Shown here: positions 33,201 to 41,721 of the stretch, one piece after another
Numbering within the stretch: position 1 is the first letter of the stretch
Layout: every line of letters starts with the position of its first letter
Assembly: GCF_009377175.1 (NCBI RefSeq)
Contig: NZ_VJZD01000040.1
Span: forward strand, 1 to 50,818
DNA length: 50,818 nt
Direction: 5' to 3'
Source: Streptomyces adustus
GTDB taxonomy: Bacteria; Actinomycetota; Actinomycetes; Streptomycetales; Streptomycetaceae
Made by a program: the position numbers and the translations under genes
The notes under the pieces: generated by a model
What the model was told of the DNA's origin: nothing
The model's input: only the letters and a program-made list of their open reading frames with translations
Database searches by the model: none

Positions 33201-33347
33201 TGTAGGAGCCGAACGTCTCGCTCGATCCAGCGAATGGCGGTCGTGAGCCGGGCCCCGTGCAGGCAACCCCTGCGGCCAGGCTCCCCGCCCTTTCCGGCGT
33301 CTCGTACCCCCTTCCGCGCTCCCGGATTTCGAAGGAGTCGATTTCCC

Positions 33348-33479
33348 ATGGCCGAGACGACCGTCCGCCGCCGAGTCCGTCATACCTCCCGCAGCAGCGA
33401 GTCCGACCGCAAGAACGCCGCGGCCGCGCTCCAGCGCGCCCTAGACCGCCGTGACAACGGCGGCGAGACCGGCCACTGA
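33348..33479 (+). CDS. Small basic conserved protein (43 aa)
   Basis: The protein begins MAETTVRRRVRHTSR, followed by a helical stretch SESDRKNAAAALQRALDRRD and a short Gly-rich tail. A very good ribosome binding site (GAAGGAG at 33331-33337) sits 10 nt before the ATG. Codon use is typical of the genome. I recall near-identical short proteins in other Streptomyces but no function. The basic N-terminus and amphipathic helix suggest nucleic-acid or ribosome contact, which is speculation. Confidence 0.75.
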   Translation: MAETTVRRRVRHTSRSSESDRKNAAAALQRALDRRDNGGETGH

Positions 33480-33514
33480 GCCGGACCCCTGTACTGAAAC
33501 GCCCTGTGCCGGGA

Positions 33515-33536
33515 GCCGCACCCGTCGGGTTGCGGC
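33515..33536. terminator. Stem-loop between convergent genes
   Basis: GCCGCACCC (33515-33523) pairs with GGGTTGCGGC (33527-33536) with one bulged T and a 3-nt loop. It lies between the small gene ending at 33479 and the phosphatase gene ending at 33544 on the other strand. Confidence 0.55.
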
Positions 33537-33543
33537 GCGGGGT

Positions 33544-35142
33544 CTACGCCCCGCGCCGCACCTCGAAATGGTCGACGCGCCTGCCGTTCGCGGCGAACGC
33601 CGACACCCGCAGCCGTGGGGTCGTCCCGCCGGACGCCTCCACGGACAGCAGGGAGAAGCCGCGGTAGCGCACCCGTGACCACGCCACGGTCTCGGCGCTC
33701 TGCTGCCGCGACCTCGTCCAGTGGAACGTCTCGACCGGTTCGTGCCGGGTCACCCGGCCCTCGTGGCTCTCGTCGGCGCCTGCCGGAAAGCCGTACAGGT
33801 CCCGGCCGCCGCCACCGGCGGTGACGTACACGGTCCCGTCCCGGGTCGGATCCGTCGACCCGCCGACCGGCACCGGCCTGCCCACCTCGCCGTTCTTCAC
33901 CGCGTCGGTCCGCTCGTACACATGGTTGTGCCCGTTGATCACCAGGTCCACCTGGTGCCGTGCGAACAGCGGCACCCAGGCGGCGCGCACCCCGCCGTCG
34001 GAGGCGTGCGCCGAGGTGGAGTAGGCGCAGTGGTGGAAGAAGACCACGACGAAGTCGACGCCGTCGGCCGCCCGCAGCTCGCGCAGCCTGCGCTCCAGCC
34101 AGGCCGTCTGCCGCCCCTGGGTGTGGCCCAGGTTGGCGGGGATCTCGTACGACACGTCGTTCGCGTCCAGCGCCACCACCGCGACGTTGCCGTAGACGAA
34201 GGAGTACACGCCCGGCGCGGTGCGCGGGTCGAAGCCGCTGTCCGGGAGCGAGAAGCGGGCCAGCTGGCCCCCGTAGCCGTCGGGGGAGTACCAGGCCTCC
34301 ATGTCGTGGTTGCCGGTGGTCACCATCCACGGCACGGAGCGGGCCACCGGCTCGTTCTGCCTGAGGAACAGGTCCCAGGCGGTGGGGTCGTAGCCGTCCG
34401 ACGGCTTGCCCTGCCCGTTGCCGTCCGCGTAGCAGAGGTCGCCTGCGTGCAGATGGAAGGCCGGGGCGCGGGTCAGCAGCAGCCGGTCGCAGGAGGCCGC
34501 CGCCCGGGAGACCCCCTGGTCGCCGAAGGCGGTGAACACGAACGTCCCCGGGTCCGCGGGTGCCGTGCGGAAGGAGGCGATCGTGGCGCGGTGCCCGATC
34601 GCGGCCGGGTCGAAGCCGTCGTGGCCGACACCGTAGTAGTAGGTCGTGCCGGGCAGCAGGCCGTCCAGCGCCGCGTGCACGTAGTACTGCTCCACCGCCG
34701 GGCGCACCCCCGGCACCCCCGGTGTGTGCAGGGCGCGCACCTCGGCCTGGATCCGGGTGCCCAGCTCGTCCGGCCGCGCCCCCAGGCGCAGATACGGGCG
34801 GTGCACCGCGGCCGGCACCTGCCAGGAGACCCGCATCCCGGTCCGTGGATCGGCGCCGAAGGCGAGATGCCGCCCGAAGGGCACGACGGCGGACCCGGGT
34901 ACCCGCGAAGCCGTCGGTACCGGACCCGCGGCCACCGTCCCGGCGGTCGCCCCGCCGGCCGGGCTCGCCGTCGTTCCGGCGGCAGTTGGCGCGGAGCAGC
35001 CGGTCAGCAGACCGCCCGCCACCGCGCCCGCGGTCACCAGCGCGCGGCGCCTGGTCGGCCGTGTGCGCAGGTACTCGTACTGCTCCGCCATGCTCATCCG
35101 GCGCGCGAGCCGCGGCGGGATGCCGACATCGGGAAGGTCCAT
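33544..35142 (-). CDS. Purple-acid-phosphatase-like metallophosphoesterase
   Basis: This protein of about 532 aa is exported. Its N-terminal region has the twin-arginine-like TRRRALVTAGAVAGGLLTGC, which ends in a lipobox, so a Tat lipoprotein is likely. A fibronectin-like N-terminal phosphatase domain (about 85-200) precedes the dimetal catalytic domain. The catalytic domain has FGDQG, HAGDLCY, TTGNHD, FFHHCAYS and NGHNHVYER, the ordered metal ligands of purple acid phosphatases. It releases phosphate from organic esters outside the cell. ATG 35142 is chosen. An upstream ATG at 35223 would give a longer N-terminus that is unlike a signal peptide. Confidence 0.88.
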   Translation of the reverse strand: MDLPDVGIPPRLARRMSMAEQYEYLRTRPTRRRALVTAGAVAGGLLTGCSAPTAAGTTASPAGGATAGTVAAGPVPTASRVPGSAVVPFGRHLAFGADPRTGMRVSWQVPAAVHRPYLRLGARPDELGTRIQAEVRALHTPGVPGVRPAVEQYYVHAALDGLLPGTTYYYGVGHDGFDPAAIGHRATIASFRTAPADPGTFVFTAFGDQGVSRAAASCDRLLLTRAPAFHLHAGDLCYADGNGQGKPSDGYDPTAWDLFLRQNEPVARSVPWMVTTGNHDMEAWYSPDGYGGQLARFSLPDSGFDPRTAPGVYSFVYGNVAVVALDANDVSYEIPANLGHTQGRQTAWLERRLRELRAADGVDFVVVFFHHCAYSTSAHASDGGVRAAWVPLFARHQVDLVINGHNHVYERTDAVKNGEVGRPVPVGGSTDPTRDGTVYVTAGGGGRDLYGFPAGADESHEGRVTRHEPVETFHWTRSRQQSAETVAWSRVRYRGFSLLSVEASGGTTPRLRVSAFAANGRRVDHFEVRRGA

Positions 35143-35249
35143 GGCGGTGAACTTCCCGGCGCGCGCCAACACCTGCCGTACGCGGGGGTGAACGCCACTC
35201 GACGGGATGAGTCCGTGCGCCATCGGAGTGTCCGTATCGCGGACGCCCC

Positions 35250-35278
35250 ATGTCATTCCATGGGACGAGGAGTAGGGT
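35250..35278 (+). promoter_or_regulatory. leuB: leuB promoter
   Basis: ATGTCA (35250-35255) and TAGGGT (35273-35278) are spaced by 17 bp. The leuB ATG is 6 nt beyond the -10 box, so the message is probably leaderless. Confidence 0.6.
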
Positions 35279-35284
35279 GCCCGC

Positions 35285-36328
35285 ATGTCTCGCAGCATCA
35301 ATCTCGCAGTGATCCCCGGTGACGGCATCGGCCAGGAGGTCGTGGCCGAGGGTCTCAAGGTCCTCTCCGCCGTCCTTCCGCAGGATGTGAAGCTGGAGAC
35401 CAAGGAGTACGACTTCGGCGCCCGGCGCTACCACGCGACCGGTGAGACCCTCACCGACGCCGACCTCGACGCGCTCAAGCAGCACGACGTCATCCTGCTC
35501 GGCGCGATCGGCGACCCCTCGGTGCCGTCCGGTGTCCTGGAGCGCGGCTTCCTGCTCAAGCTCCGGTTCGCCTTCGACCACCACGTCAACCTGCGTCCCT
35601 CGAAGCTGCTCCCGGGTGTCGCCACGCCGCTGGCCGGCCAGCCCGAGATCGACTTCGTCGTGGTCCGCGAGGGCACCGAGGGCCCGTACACCGGCAACGG
35701 CGGCACCATCCGCAAGGGCACCGAGCACGAGGTCGCCACCGAGGTCTCGGTGAACACGGCCTTCGGCGTCGAGCGTGTGGTCCGCGACGCGTTCGCCCGC
35801 GCCCAGGCCCGCCCGCGCAAGAAGCTCACGCTGGTCCACAAGAACAACGTGCTGACCTTCGCCGGGCACCTGTGGACGAACATCTTCAACAAGGTAGCCG
35901 AGGAGTTCCCCGAGGTCACCACCGAGTACATCCACGTCGACGCGGCGACCATCTACCTGGTCACCCAGCCCGAGCGCTTCGACGTCATCGTCACCGACAA
36001 CCTCTTCGGCGACATCATCACCGACCTCGCCGCGGCCGTGTCCGGCGGCATCGGCGTCGCCGCCTCCGGCAACATCAACCCGACCGGAGCGTTCCCGTCC
36101 ATGTTCGAGCCGGTGCACGGCTCGGCCCCGGACATCGCCGGCCAGGGCAAGGCCGACCCCACCGCCACGGTCCTGTCCGTCGCCCTGCTGCTGCGCCACC
36201 TCGGCTACGAGGCCGAGGCGGCCCGGATCGAGGACGCCGTCTCCGCCGACCTCGCGGAGCGCGTCGGGCAGCCCGCCCGCAGCACCACGGAGATCGGCGA
36301 CGCCCTCTCCGTACGAGTAGCCGGCTGA
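35285..36328 (+). CDS. leuB: 3-isopropylmalate dehydrogenase
   Basis: LeuB oxidatively decarboxylates 3-isopropylmalate with NAD in leucine synthesis. The 347-aa protein shows [14 protein letters not shown] at the N-terminus, [19 protein letters not shown] with the substrate-binding Arg residues, and [27 protein letters not shown] carries the metal-binding Asp, and [20 protein letters not shown] the NAD-binding loop. This is the actinobacterial type of the isocitrate/isopropylmalate dehydrogenase family. The leucine genes leuA and leuCD are not in this window. ilvE follows after 251 nt. Confidence 0.96.
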   Translation: MSRSINLAVIPGDGIGQEVVAEGLKVLSAVLPQDVKLETKEYDFGARRYHATGETLTDADLDALKQHDVILLGAIGDPSVPSGVLERGFLLKLRFAFDHHVNLRPSKLLPGVATPLAGQPEIDFVVVREGTEGPYTGNGGTIRKGTEHEVATEVSVNTAFGVERVVRDAFARAQARPRKKLTLVHKNNVLTFAGHLWTNIFNKVAEEFPEVTTEYIHVDAATIYLVTQPERFDVIVTDNLFGDIITDLAAAVSGGIGVAASGNINPTGAFPSMFEPVHGSAPDIAGQGKADPTATVLSVALLLRHLGYEAEAARIEDAVSADLAERVGQPARSTTEIGDALSVRVAG

Positions 36329-36353
36329 CCCGCCGCGCCACTCGATTCACTCG

Positions 36354-36386
36354 AAGCCGCCGGGTCGCATCAGCACCCGGCGGCTT
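36354..36386 (+). terminator. Terminator of leuB
   Basis: A perfect 12-bp stem (36354-36365 with 36375-36386) closes a 9-nt loop and ends in TTT. Confidence 0.85.
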
Positions 36387-36464
36387 TCCGTATGCCTCGC
36401 CGGGGTGCCACCATCAACCCCTGGGCCGCATTCACCCCGTTTTCTTCCGCCGCAGCCCCCGCGC

Positions 36465-36566
36465 GATAATCGAACGCGGAGCCGCGGCATGAGGGAATGC
36501 TCGGACGTCCTAGCACTGGCCACCGGCCGTGCGGGAGTGAGCGCGGCCCGTCACTACAACCGGTGA
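36465..36566 (+). promoter_or_regulatory. Candidate ilvE promoter and leader ORF
   Basis: GATAAT at 36465-36470 is a likely -10 box, although no good -35 is seen. The leader of about 100 nt contains a 25-codon ORF at 36489-36566 that begins MRECSDVLALATGR and ends 13 nt before the ilvE ATG. Its VLAL run could sense Val or Leu, but there is no U-tailed terminator, so control would have to be translational. This is weak. Confidence 0.3.
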
Positions 36567-36579
36567 AGGACACCTACTC

Positions 36580-37668
36580 ATGACGACGCCCACGATCGAG
36601 CTGAAGCCCTCCGCCAACCCGCTCTCCGCCACGGAGCGTGCGGCGATCCTGAAGAACCCCGGGTTCGGCCGCCACTTCACGGACCACATGGTGACGATCA
36701 AGTGGACCGAGGGGCGCGGCTGGCACGACGGCCAGCTCGTTCCGTACGCGGCGATCCCGCTGGACCCGGCCACCAACGTCCTGCACTACGCCCAGGAGAT
36801 CTTCGAGGGGCTCAAGGCCTACCGCCGCCCCGACGGCTCGGTCGCCACCTTCCGTCCGGACCAGAACGCCCTGCGGTTCCAGCGTTCCGCCCGCCGCCTT
36901 GCGATGCCCGAGCTGCCGGTCGAGACCTTCATCGAGGCGTGCGACCTGCTGGTCCAGCAGGACAAGGACTGGGTGCCGGCGCACGGCGGCGAGGAGTCCC
37001 TCTACCTGCGCCCCTTCATGATCGCCACCGAGGTCGGGCTGGGCGTCAAGCCCGCCAACGAGTACCTGTTCATCGTCATCGCCTCCCCGGCCGGCGCGTA
37101 CTTCCCCGGCGGTGTGCGCCCGGTCTCCATCTGGGCGTCCGAGGACCGTGTCCGCGCCGTCCCCGGCGGCATGGGCGACGCCAAGACCGGCGGCAACTAC
37201 GCGGCCTCCCTGCTCGCCCAGGCCGAGGCGGCCGCCCAGGGCTGCGACCAGGTCTGCTACCTCGACGCGGTCGAGCACAAGTGGGTCGAGGAACTCGGCG
37301 GCATGAACCTGTACTTCGTGTACGGGAACCGGATCGTCACCCCGACCCTCAGCGGCTCGATCCTGGAGGGCGTCACCCGCGACTCCCTGCTGGCCGTCGC
37401 CCGCGACCTCGGCTACGAGGCCGAGGAGGCCCGCGTCTCCATCCAGCAGTGGCAGGCCGACTCCGAGAGCGGCACCCTCACCGAGGTCTTCGCCTGCGGC
37501 ACCGCCGCCGTCATCACCCCGGTCGGCAAGGTCAAGCGGGCCGGCGCCGAGTGGAGCCAGTCGGGCGGCGAGCCCGGCGAGGTCACGATGCGCCTGCGCC
37601 GGGCGCTGCTCGACATCCAGCGCGGCACGGCCGAGGACAAGCACGGCTGGATGCACGAGCTGGGCTAG
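36580..37668 (+). CDS. ilvE: Branched-chain amino acid aminotransferase
   Basis: IlvE transfers amino groups between glutamate and the keto acids of valine, leucine and isoleucine with PLP. The 362-aa protein is a fold-type IV aminotransferase. The PLP lysine is Lys202 in [39 protein letters not shown] and the phosphate-binding [15 protein letters not shown] are family markers. The length fits the actinobacterial type. The ATG follows GAAGGAC (36565-36571). It completes the branched-chain pathway with ilvB, ilvN, ilvC, leuB and cimA in the same window. Confidence 0.96.
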   Translation: MTTPTIELKPSANPLSATERAAILKNPGFGRHFTDHMVTIKWTEGRGWHDGQLVPYAAIPLDPATNVLHYAQEIFEGLKAYRRPDGSVATFRPDQNALRFQRSARRLAMPELPVETFIEACDLLVQQDKDWVPAHGGEESLYLRPFMIATEVGLGVKPANEYLFIVIASPAGAYFPGGVRPVSIWASEDRVRAVPGGMGDAKTGGNYAASLLAQAEAAAQGCDQVCYLDAVEHKWVEELGGMNLYFVYGNRIVTPTLSGSILEGVTRDSLLAVARDLGYEAEEARVSIQQWQADSESGTLTEVFACGTAAVITPVGKVKRAGAEWSQSGGEPGEVTMRLRRALLDIQRGTAEDKHGWMHELG

Positions 37669-37684
37669 GAAATCGCCGGGGCCC

Positions 37685-39124
37685 TCAGGCCTCGCTGCTC
37701 ACCAGGGCCGCCGTGGACTCCTCGTCCGCGGCGGCTCCGCCGTTCGCGGCGCGGGCCGTCCACAGCAGGTAGACCGCCCCGCCGACCAGCCCCGACAGCA
37801 GGAAGCTACAGTCCACCCCGCCGGTCAGCGACAGCAGCGGACCCTCGTACGACGGCAGCGACACCGCCAGCAGGCCGACCGCCGCGCCCAGCGCCCAGGA
37901 GACCGTGGCCGCTACGTTCCAGCCGGCCCGGTACCAGTAGATCCCGCCCCGCGCGCGCCGGTTGAAGACCTGGAGCGCGTCGGAGTCGTAGTGTCCGCCG
38001 CTGCGCACGAAGCCGATGAGGGTGATGACCGCCCAGGGGGTGCCGATCGCGGTCAGCAGCAGCACGAAGGACGTCATCGCGGACTGGGCGTTCCAGGCGA
38101 AGTGGCCGATGAACACACAGGCCGTCGCCACCACCGCGACCGTGACCGTGGCCCGCGCGCGGGAGGCGCGGGGCAGGATGGCGTCCAGGTCCAGGCCCAT
38201 GGAGTAGAGCATCAGGCCCGCGTTGCCGGCCGAGCCCGCCGAGGCGGAGAGCAGCAGCGGGACCAGGTACCAGCCGGGGGAGGCGTCGACCAGGGGGCCC
38301 GCGTAGTCGAGGGCCGCGCCCGCCGCGTACGCCGTGAAGGTGCCGAACAGCTGCGGGACGAGCAGGCCCAGGATCAGGCCGAGCCAGGTGGCGTGCAGGA
38401 CCCGGCGGGAGGTGTGGCGGGCGGGGGAGATGTAGCGGGTGTAGTCGCCCAGCAGGGTGATGAACGCGATCGGCCCGGACAGACCGGCGGCCACCGTCGC
38501 CAGCAGCCAGGTGGGCCAGAACCCGCCCAGCAGATAGCCGCCGGCCTCCGGCAGCGCGGCGGTGGTGAAGTGCGGGGCGTACGCGATCACGCCGAGCACC
38601 AGCAGGGCCGTCATGACGATCGCCAGGGCGCGGGACATGGCCAGCAGCACCCGGTAGCCGTAGACCGCGCCGGCCACGGTCGCGGCCGCGAGCAGCCCGT
38701 ACACCAGGGTGTACGCGGTCCCGGAGGCCGACATCCCGAACAGCCGGTGCAGCACGCCGACCATCACGTCGCCACCGATCCACACCGTCAGCGCGGTGTA
38801 GCCGAGCGCGAGCAGCAGCCCGACGACCGAGCCGACCAGCCGGCCGCGCACCCCGAACTGGGCGCCGGAGGAGGTGGACAGGTTGGTCGCGGTGCGCAGC
38901 GAGACCAGTGCCAGCGGGGCCGTCAGGGCGGTGCCGACCAGCGTGCCGACCACGACCGAGCTGACCGAGGCCCACCAGCCGAGCCCGAAGGACGGCGGCA
39001 GCCAGCCGAAGATGATCACGCCGAGGCAGAGGTTGGAGCCGAGCAGGATCGACACGAGGTCGCGCGGCCCGCTGGTGCGTTCCTCGTCGGGGATGGTGTC
39101 GACTCCGCGCTGTTCTATCGGCAT
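37685..39124 (-). CDS. NCS1-family permease (cytosine/purine/hydantoin type)
   Basis: This 479-aa protein has about 12 membrane helices and resembles CodB-like NCS1 symporters, which import nucleobases, hydantoins, allantoin or related ureido compounds with H+ or Na+. Family features are the N-terminal DLVSILLGSNLCLGVIIFGWL, the segment TNLSTSSGAQFGVRG in helix 3, and GGFWPTWLLATVAAGLSGPIAFITLLGDYTRYI in the middle. The ATG is preceded by GAAGGAG. It is divergent from the urease-like operon and shares the control region that contains two matching palindromes. I therefore infer that it imports a nitrogen compound used by that operon. The substrate is unproven. Confidence 0.85.
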   Translation of the reverse strand: MPIEQRGVDTIPDEERTSGPRDLVSILLGSNLCLGVIIFGWLPPSFGLGWWASVSSVVVGTLVGTALTAPLALVSLRTATNLSTSSGAQFGVRGRLVGSVVGLLLALGYTALTVWIGGDVMVGVLHRLFGMSASGTAYTLVYGLLAAATVAGAVYGYRVLLAMSRALAIVMTALLVLGVIAYAPHFTTAALPEAGGYLLGGFWPTWLLATVAAGLSGPIAFITLLGDYTRYISPARHTSRRVLHATWLGLILGLLVPQLFGTFTAYAAGAALDYAGPLVDASPGWYLVPLLLSASAGSAGNAGLMLYSMGLDLDAILPRASRARATVTVAVVATACVFIGHFAWNAQSAMTSFVLLLTAIGTPWAVITLIGFVRSGGHYDSDALQVFNRRARGGIYWYRAGWNVAATVSWALGAAVGLLAVSLPSYEGPLLSLTGGVDCSFLLSGLVGGAVYLLWTARAANGGAAADEESTAALVSSEA

Positions 39125-39189
39125 GACCGGTCTCCTTCGACCTACGACAAACCTCGGGCAGGGATGAGTGCGTGCCACCCGGGCACAGT

Positions 39190-39204
39190 TTGAGCGACGC
39201 TCAA
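39190..39204. promoter_or_regulatory. Palindromic operator, permease side
   Basis: TTGAGCGACGCTCAA is a perfect palindrome with 7-bp arms around a central A. It fits the consensus TnGAGyGAyGCTCnA shared with the site at 39259-39273. It lies 66 bp upstream of the permease start. Confidence 0.8.
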
Positions 39205-39240
39205 TGTGACGTGTTCGAAGGTCGACCGTCAATGTTTCGG

Positions 39241-39270
39241 TTGAATGAATCCGACGTTTAGAGTGATGCT
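39241..39270 (+). promoter_or_regulatory. Candidate promoter of the urease-like operon
   Basis: TTGAAT (39241-39246) and GATGCT (39265-39270) are spaced by 18 bp. The -10 lies inside the second operator, so a bound repressor would block it. Confidence 0.5.
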
Positions 39271-39273
39271 CTA
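39259..39273. promoter_or_regulatory. Palindromic operator, urease side
   Basis: TAGAGTGATGCTCTA matches the other site at 11 of 15 positions, with changes mostly in symmetric pairs. The centre is 69 bp from the centre of the first site. It overlaps the likely -10 of the ureAB promoter. The TetR gene at 42777, last in the operon, is the best candidate for the binding protein. Confidence 0.75.
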
Positions 39274-39302
39274 ACCTGAGGAAGGCAAGGAGGTGCCGTG
39301 CC

Positions 39303-40007
39303 GTGAGACTGACTCCCACCGAACGTGACCGGCTGCTGCTCTTCGGGGCCGCCGAACTGGCCCGTGCCCGCCGCGCCCGCGGTCTGCGGCTGAACGTGCC
39401 GGAGGCGACCGCGATCATCGCGGACACCGTCTGCGAGGCCGCCCGCGACGGCAGGCGGCTGGCGGAGGCGATCGCCGCGGCCCGGTCCGTGCTCGGGCCG
39501 CAGGACGTCCTGCCGGGCGTCGCCGACATCGTCACCGAGGTGCACGTCGAGGCCGTGTTCGACGACGGCTCACGTCTGGCGGTGGTCAGCGACCCGATCG
39601 GCGGCGGACTGGGCGACGAAGGACCCGGCGCGCTGCTGCCGGGCCCCGAGCACGCCGAGCCCGAGGCCGCCGTCCGGCTGACGGTCACCAACACCGCGGC
39701 CGTCCCGGTCTCGGTCACCTCCCACTTCCACTTCTTCGAGGCCAACCCGCGCCTCGACTTCCCGCGCGGACAGGCCTACGGGATGCGGCTGGCGGTCCCG
39801 GCCGGATCCTCGGTGCGCTTCGGCCCCGGCGAGAGCGCCGAGGTCGGGCTCGTGCCGATCGGCGGCGAGCGGATCGCGATCGGCTTCGCCGGCCTGGTCG
39901 ACGGGCCGCTCGACGCGCCGGGAGCCCGGGGGGAGGCCCTGCGCCGGGCCGCCGCCTGCGGCTACCTCGGCGTACCGCACACCCCTGACCAGGAGGCCGA
40001 GCGATGA
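39303..40007 (+). CDS. ureAB: Fused urease gamma-beta subunit
   Basis: This 234-aa protein joins the small urease subunits. Residues about 1-100 are UreA-like (MRLTPTERDRLLLFGAAELARARRARGLRLNVPEATAIIADTV is the gamma start; DVLPGVADIV follows). Residues about 120-225 are UreB-like, with VTNTAAVPVSVTSHFHFFEANPRLDF and a GYLG-like end. Similar fusions are known in Helicobacter UreA. The GTG follows AAGGAGG (39287-39293). Its TGA overlaps the ATG of ureC, so subunits are made together. In a standard urease these parts shape the trimer around UreC and have no catalytic residues. Confidence 0.93.
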   Translation: MRLTPTERDRLLLFGAAELARARRARGLRLNVPEATAIIADTVCEAARDGRRLAEAIAAARSVLGPQDVLPGVADIVTEVHVEAVFDDGSRLAVVSDPIGGGLGDEGPGALLPGPEHAEPEAAVRLTVTNTAAVPVSVTSHFHFFEANPRLDFPRGQAYGMRLAVPAGSSVRFGPGESAEVGLVPIGGERIAIGFAGLVDGPLDAPGARGEALRRAAACGYLGVPHTPDQEAER

Positions 40008-41713
40008 GCCGCCCCGGAGGCCACCCCGCCGACACCCGCCGTCTCACCCCGTACGAGTACGCCGCCACCCACGGTCCGCGGGCCGGCGACCGGGTCCGCC
40101 TCGGCGACTCCGGTCTGACGATCCGCGTCGAGTCCGACGCCCAGCACTACGGCGACGAGTTCCTGGCCGGCTTCGGCAAGACCGCCCGCGACGGTCTGCA
40201 CCTCAAGGCGGCCGCGGTCCGCGACACCTGCGACGTCGTGATCAGCAACGTCGTCGTGATCGACGCCGTGCAGGGGATCCGCAAGGTCTCCATCGGCATC
40301 CGGGAAGGCCGCATCCACGCCATCGGACGGGCCGGCAACCCCGACACCCTCGACGGGGTCGACGTGGTGGTCGGCACCGGCACCTCGATCGTCTCCGGCG
40401 AGGGGCTCATCGCCACCGCCGGGGCCGTCGACACCCATGTCCACCTGCTGTCGCCGCGCATCATGGAGGCCTCGCTGGCCTCCGGCGTGACCACGATCAT
40501 CGGCCAGGAGTTCGGGCCGGTGTGGGGTGTCGGCGTCAACTCACCGTGGGCGTTGCGGCACGCCTTCAACGCCTTCGACGCCTGGCCGGTCAACATCGGC
40601 TTCCTGGGCCGGGGTTCCTCCTCGCACGCGGCCCCGCTGGTCGAGGCGCTCGCCGAGGGCGGCGCCTCCGGCTTCAAGGTGCACGAGGACATGGGCGCCC
40701 ACACCCGGGCGCTGGACACCGCGCTGCGCGTCGCCGAGGAGCACGACGTCCAGGTCGCCCTGCACAGCGACGGGCTGAACGAGTGCCTGTCGGTCGAGGA
40801 CACCCTCCGGGTCCTGGAGGGCCGCACCATCCACGCCTTCCACATCGAGGGCTGCGGCGGCGGACACGTGCCGAACGTGCTGAAGATGGCGGGCGTGCCG
40901 AACGTCATCGGCTCCTCCACCAACCCCACCCTGCCCTTCGGCCGGGACGCGGTCGCCGAGCACTACGGCATGATCGTCTCCGTCCACGACCTCAAGACCG
41001 ACCTGCCCGGCGACGCCGCCATGGCCCGCGATCGCATCCGGGCCGGCACCATGGGCGCCGAGGACGTGCTGCACGACCTGGGCGCGATCGGCATCACCTC
41101 GTCCGACGCGCAGGGCATGGGGCGCGCGGGGGAGACCGTACGCCGTACGTTCGCCATGGCCGGGAAGATGAAGGCCGAGTTCGGCGCCCCCGAGGACCAC
41201 GACAACGAGCGGGTCCTGCGCTACATCGCCAAGCTGACCATCAACCCCGCCATCGCGCACGGTCTCGCGCACGAGGTCGGCTCCATCGAGACCGGCAAGC
41301 TCGCCGACATCGTGCTGTGGCGGCCGGAGTACTTCGGCGCCAAGCCGCAGCTCGTGCTCAAGGCCGGCTTCCCGGCGTACGGCGTGGTCGGCGACCCCAA
41401 CGCGGCCACCGACACCTGCGAACCGCTCGTCCTCGGGCCGCAGTTCGGCGCGTACGGCGCCACGCCCGCCGACCTTTCCGTCGCCTTCGTCGCCCGGGCC
41501 GCCCTGGACCAGGGCAACGACACGATGCCGACCCGCCGGCGCCGGGTCGCGGTGCGCGGCACCCGGGGCATCGGCCCCGCCGACCTGCGCCTGAACTCCC
41601 GCACCGGAGCGGTCGACGTGGACCAGCGCACCGGCCTGGTCACCCTCGACGGCGAACCCGTCCGCTCCGAACCGGCCGACTCGGTCGCCCTCAACCGCCT
41701 GTACTTCCTCTAA
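40004..41713 (+). CDS. ureC: Urease alpha subunit-like amidohydrolase
   Basis: This 569-aa protein is a full-length UreC homologue. All dinickel ligands are kept: His145 and His147 (DTHVHLLSP), carbamylated Lys225 (GFKVHED), His254 (ALHSDGLNE), His280 (FHIEGCGGGH) and Asp368 (TSSDAQGMGR). The mobile flap differs. The motif usually written CHHL reads VHDL, so the flap Cys (Cys319 in Klebsiella numbering) is Val327 and the second His is Asp329, while the catalytic His328 stays. No ureD, ureE, ureF or ureG lies nearby. It may be a weak urease activated by accessory proteins from elsewhere, or an enzyme for another substrate. ATG overlaps the ureAB stop. Confidence 0.93.
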   Translation: MSRPGGHPADTRRLTPYEYAATHGPRAGDRVRLGDSGLTIRVESDAQHYGDEFLAGFGKTARDGLHLKAAAVRDTCDVVISNVVVIDAVQGIRKVSIGIREGRIHAIGRAGNPDTLDGVDVVVGTGTSIVSGEGLIATAGAVDTHVHLLSPRIMEASLASGVTTIIGQEFGPVWGVGVNSPWALRHAFNAFDAWPVNIGFLGRGSSSHAAPLVEALAEGGASGFKVHEDMGAHTRALDTALRVAEEHDVQVALHSDGLNECLSVEDTLRVLEGRTIHAFHIEGCGGGHVPNVLKMAGVPNVIGSSTNPTLPFGRDAVAEHYGMIVSVHDLKTDLPGDAAMARDRIRAGTMGAEDVLHDLGAIGITSSDAQGMGRAGETVRRTFAMAGKMKAEFGAPEDHDNERVLRYIAKLTINPAIAHGLAHEVGSIETGKLADIVLWRPEYFGAKPQLVLKAGFPAYGVVGDPNAATDTCEPLVLGPQFGAYGATPADLSVAFVARAALDQGNDTMPTRRRRVAVRGTRGIGPADLRLNSRTGAVDVDQRTGLVTLDGEPVRSEPADSVALNRLYFL

Positions 41714-41721
41714 GGATCACC

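Noticed and set aside
35143..35403. Longer N-terminus for the phosphatase
   Set aside because: The extension would run across the leuB promoter and start codon and does not look like part of an export signal.
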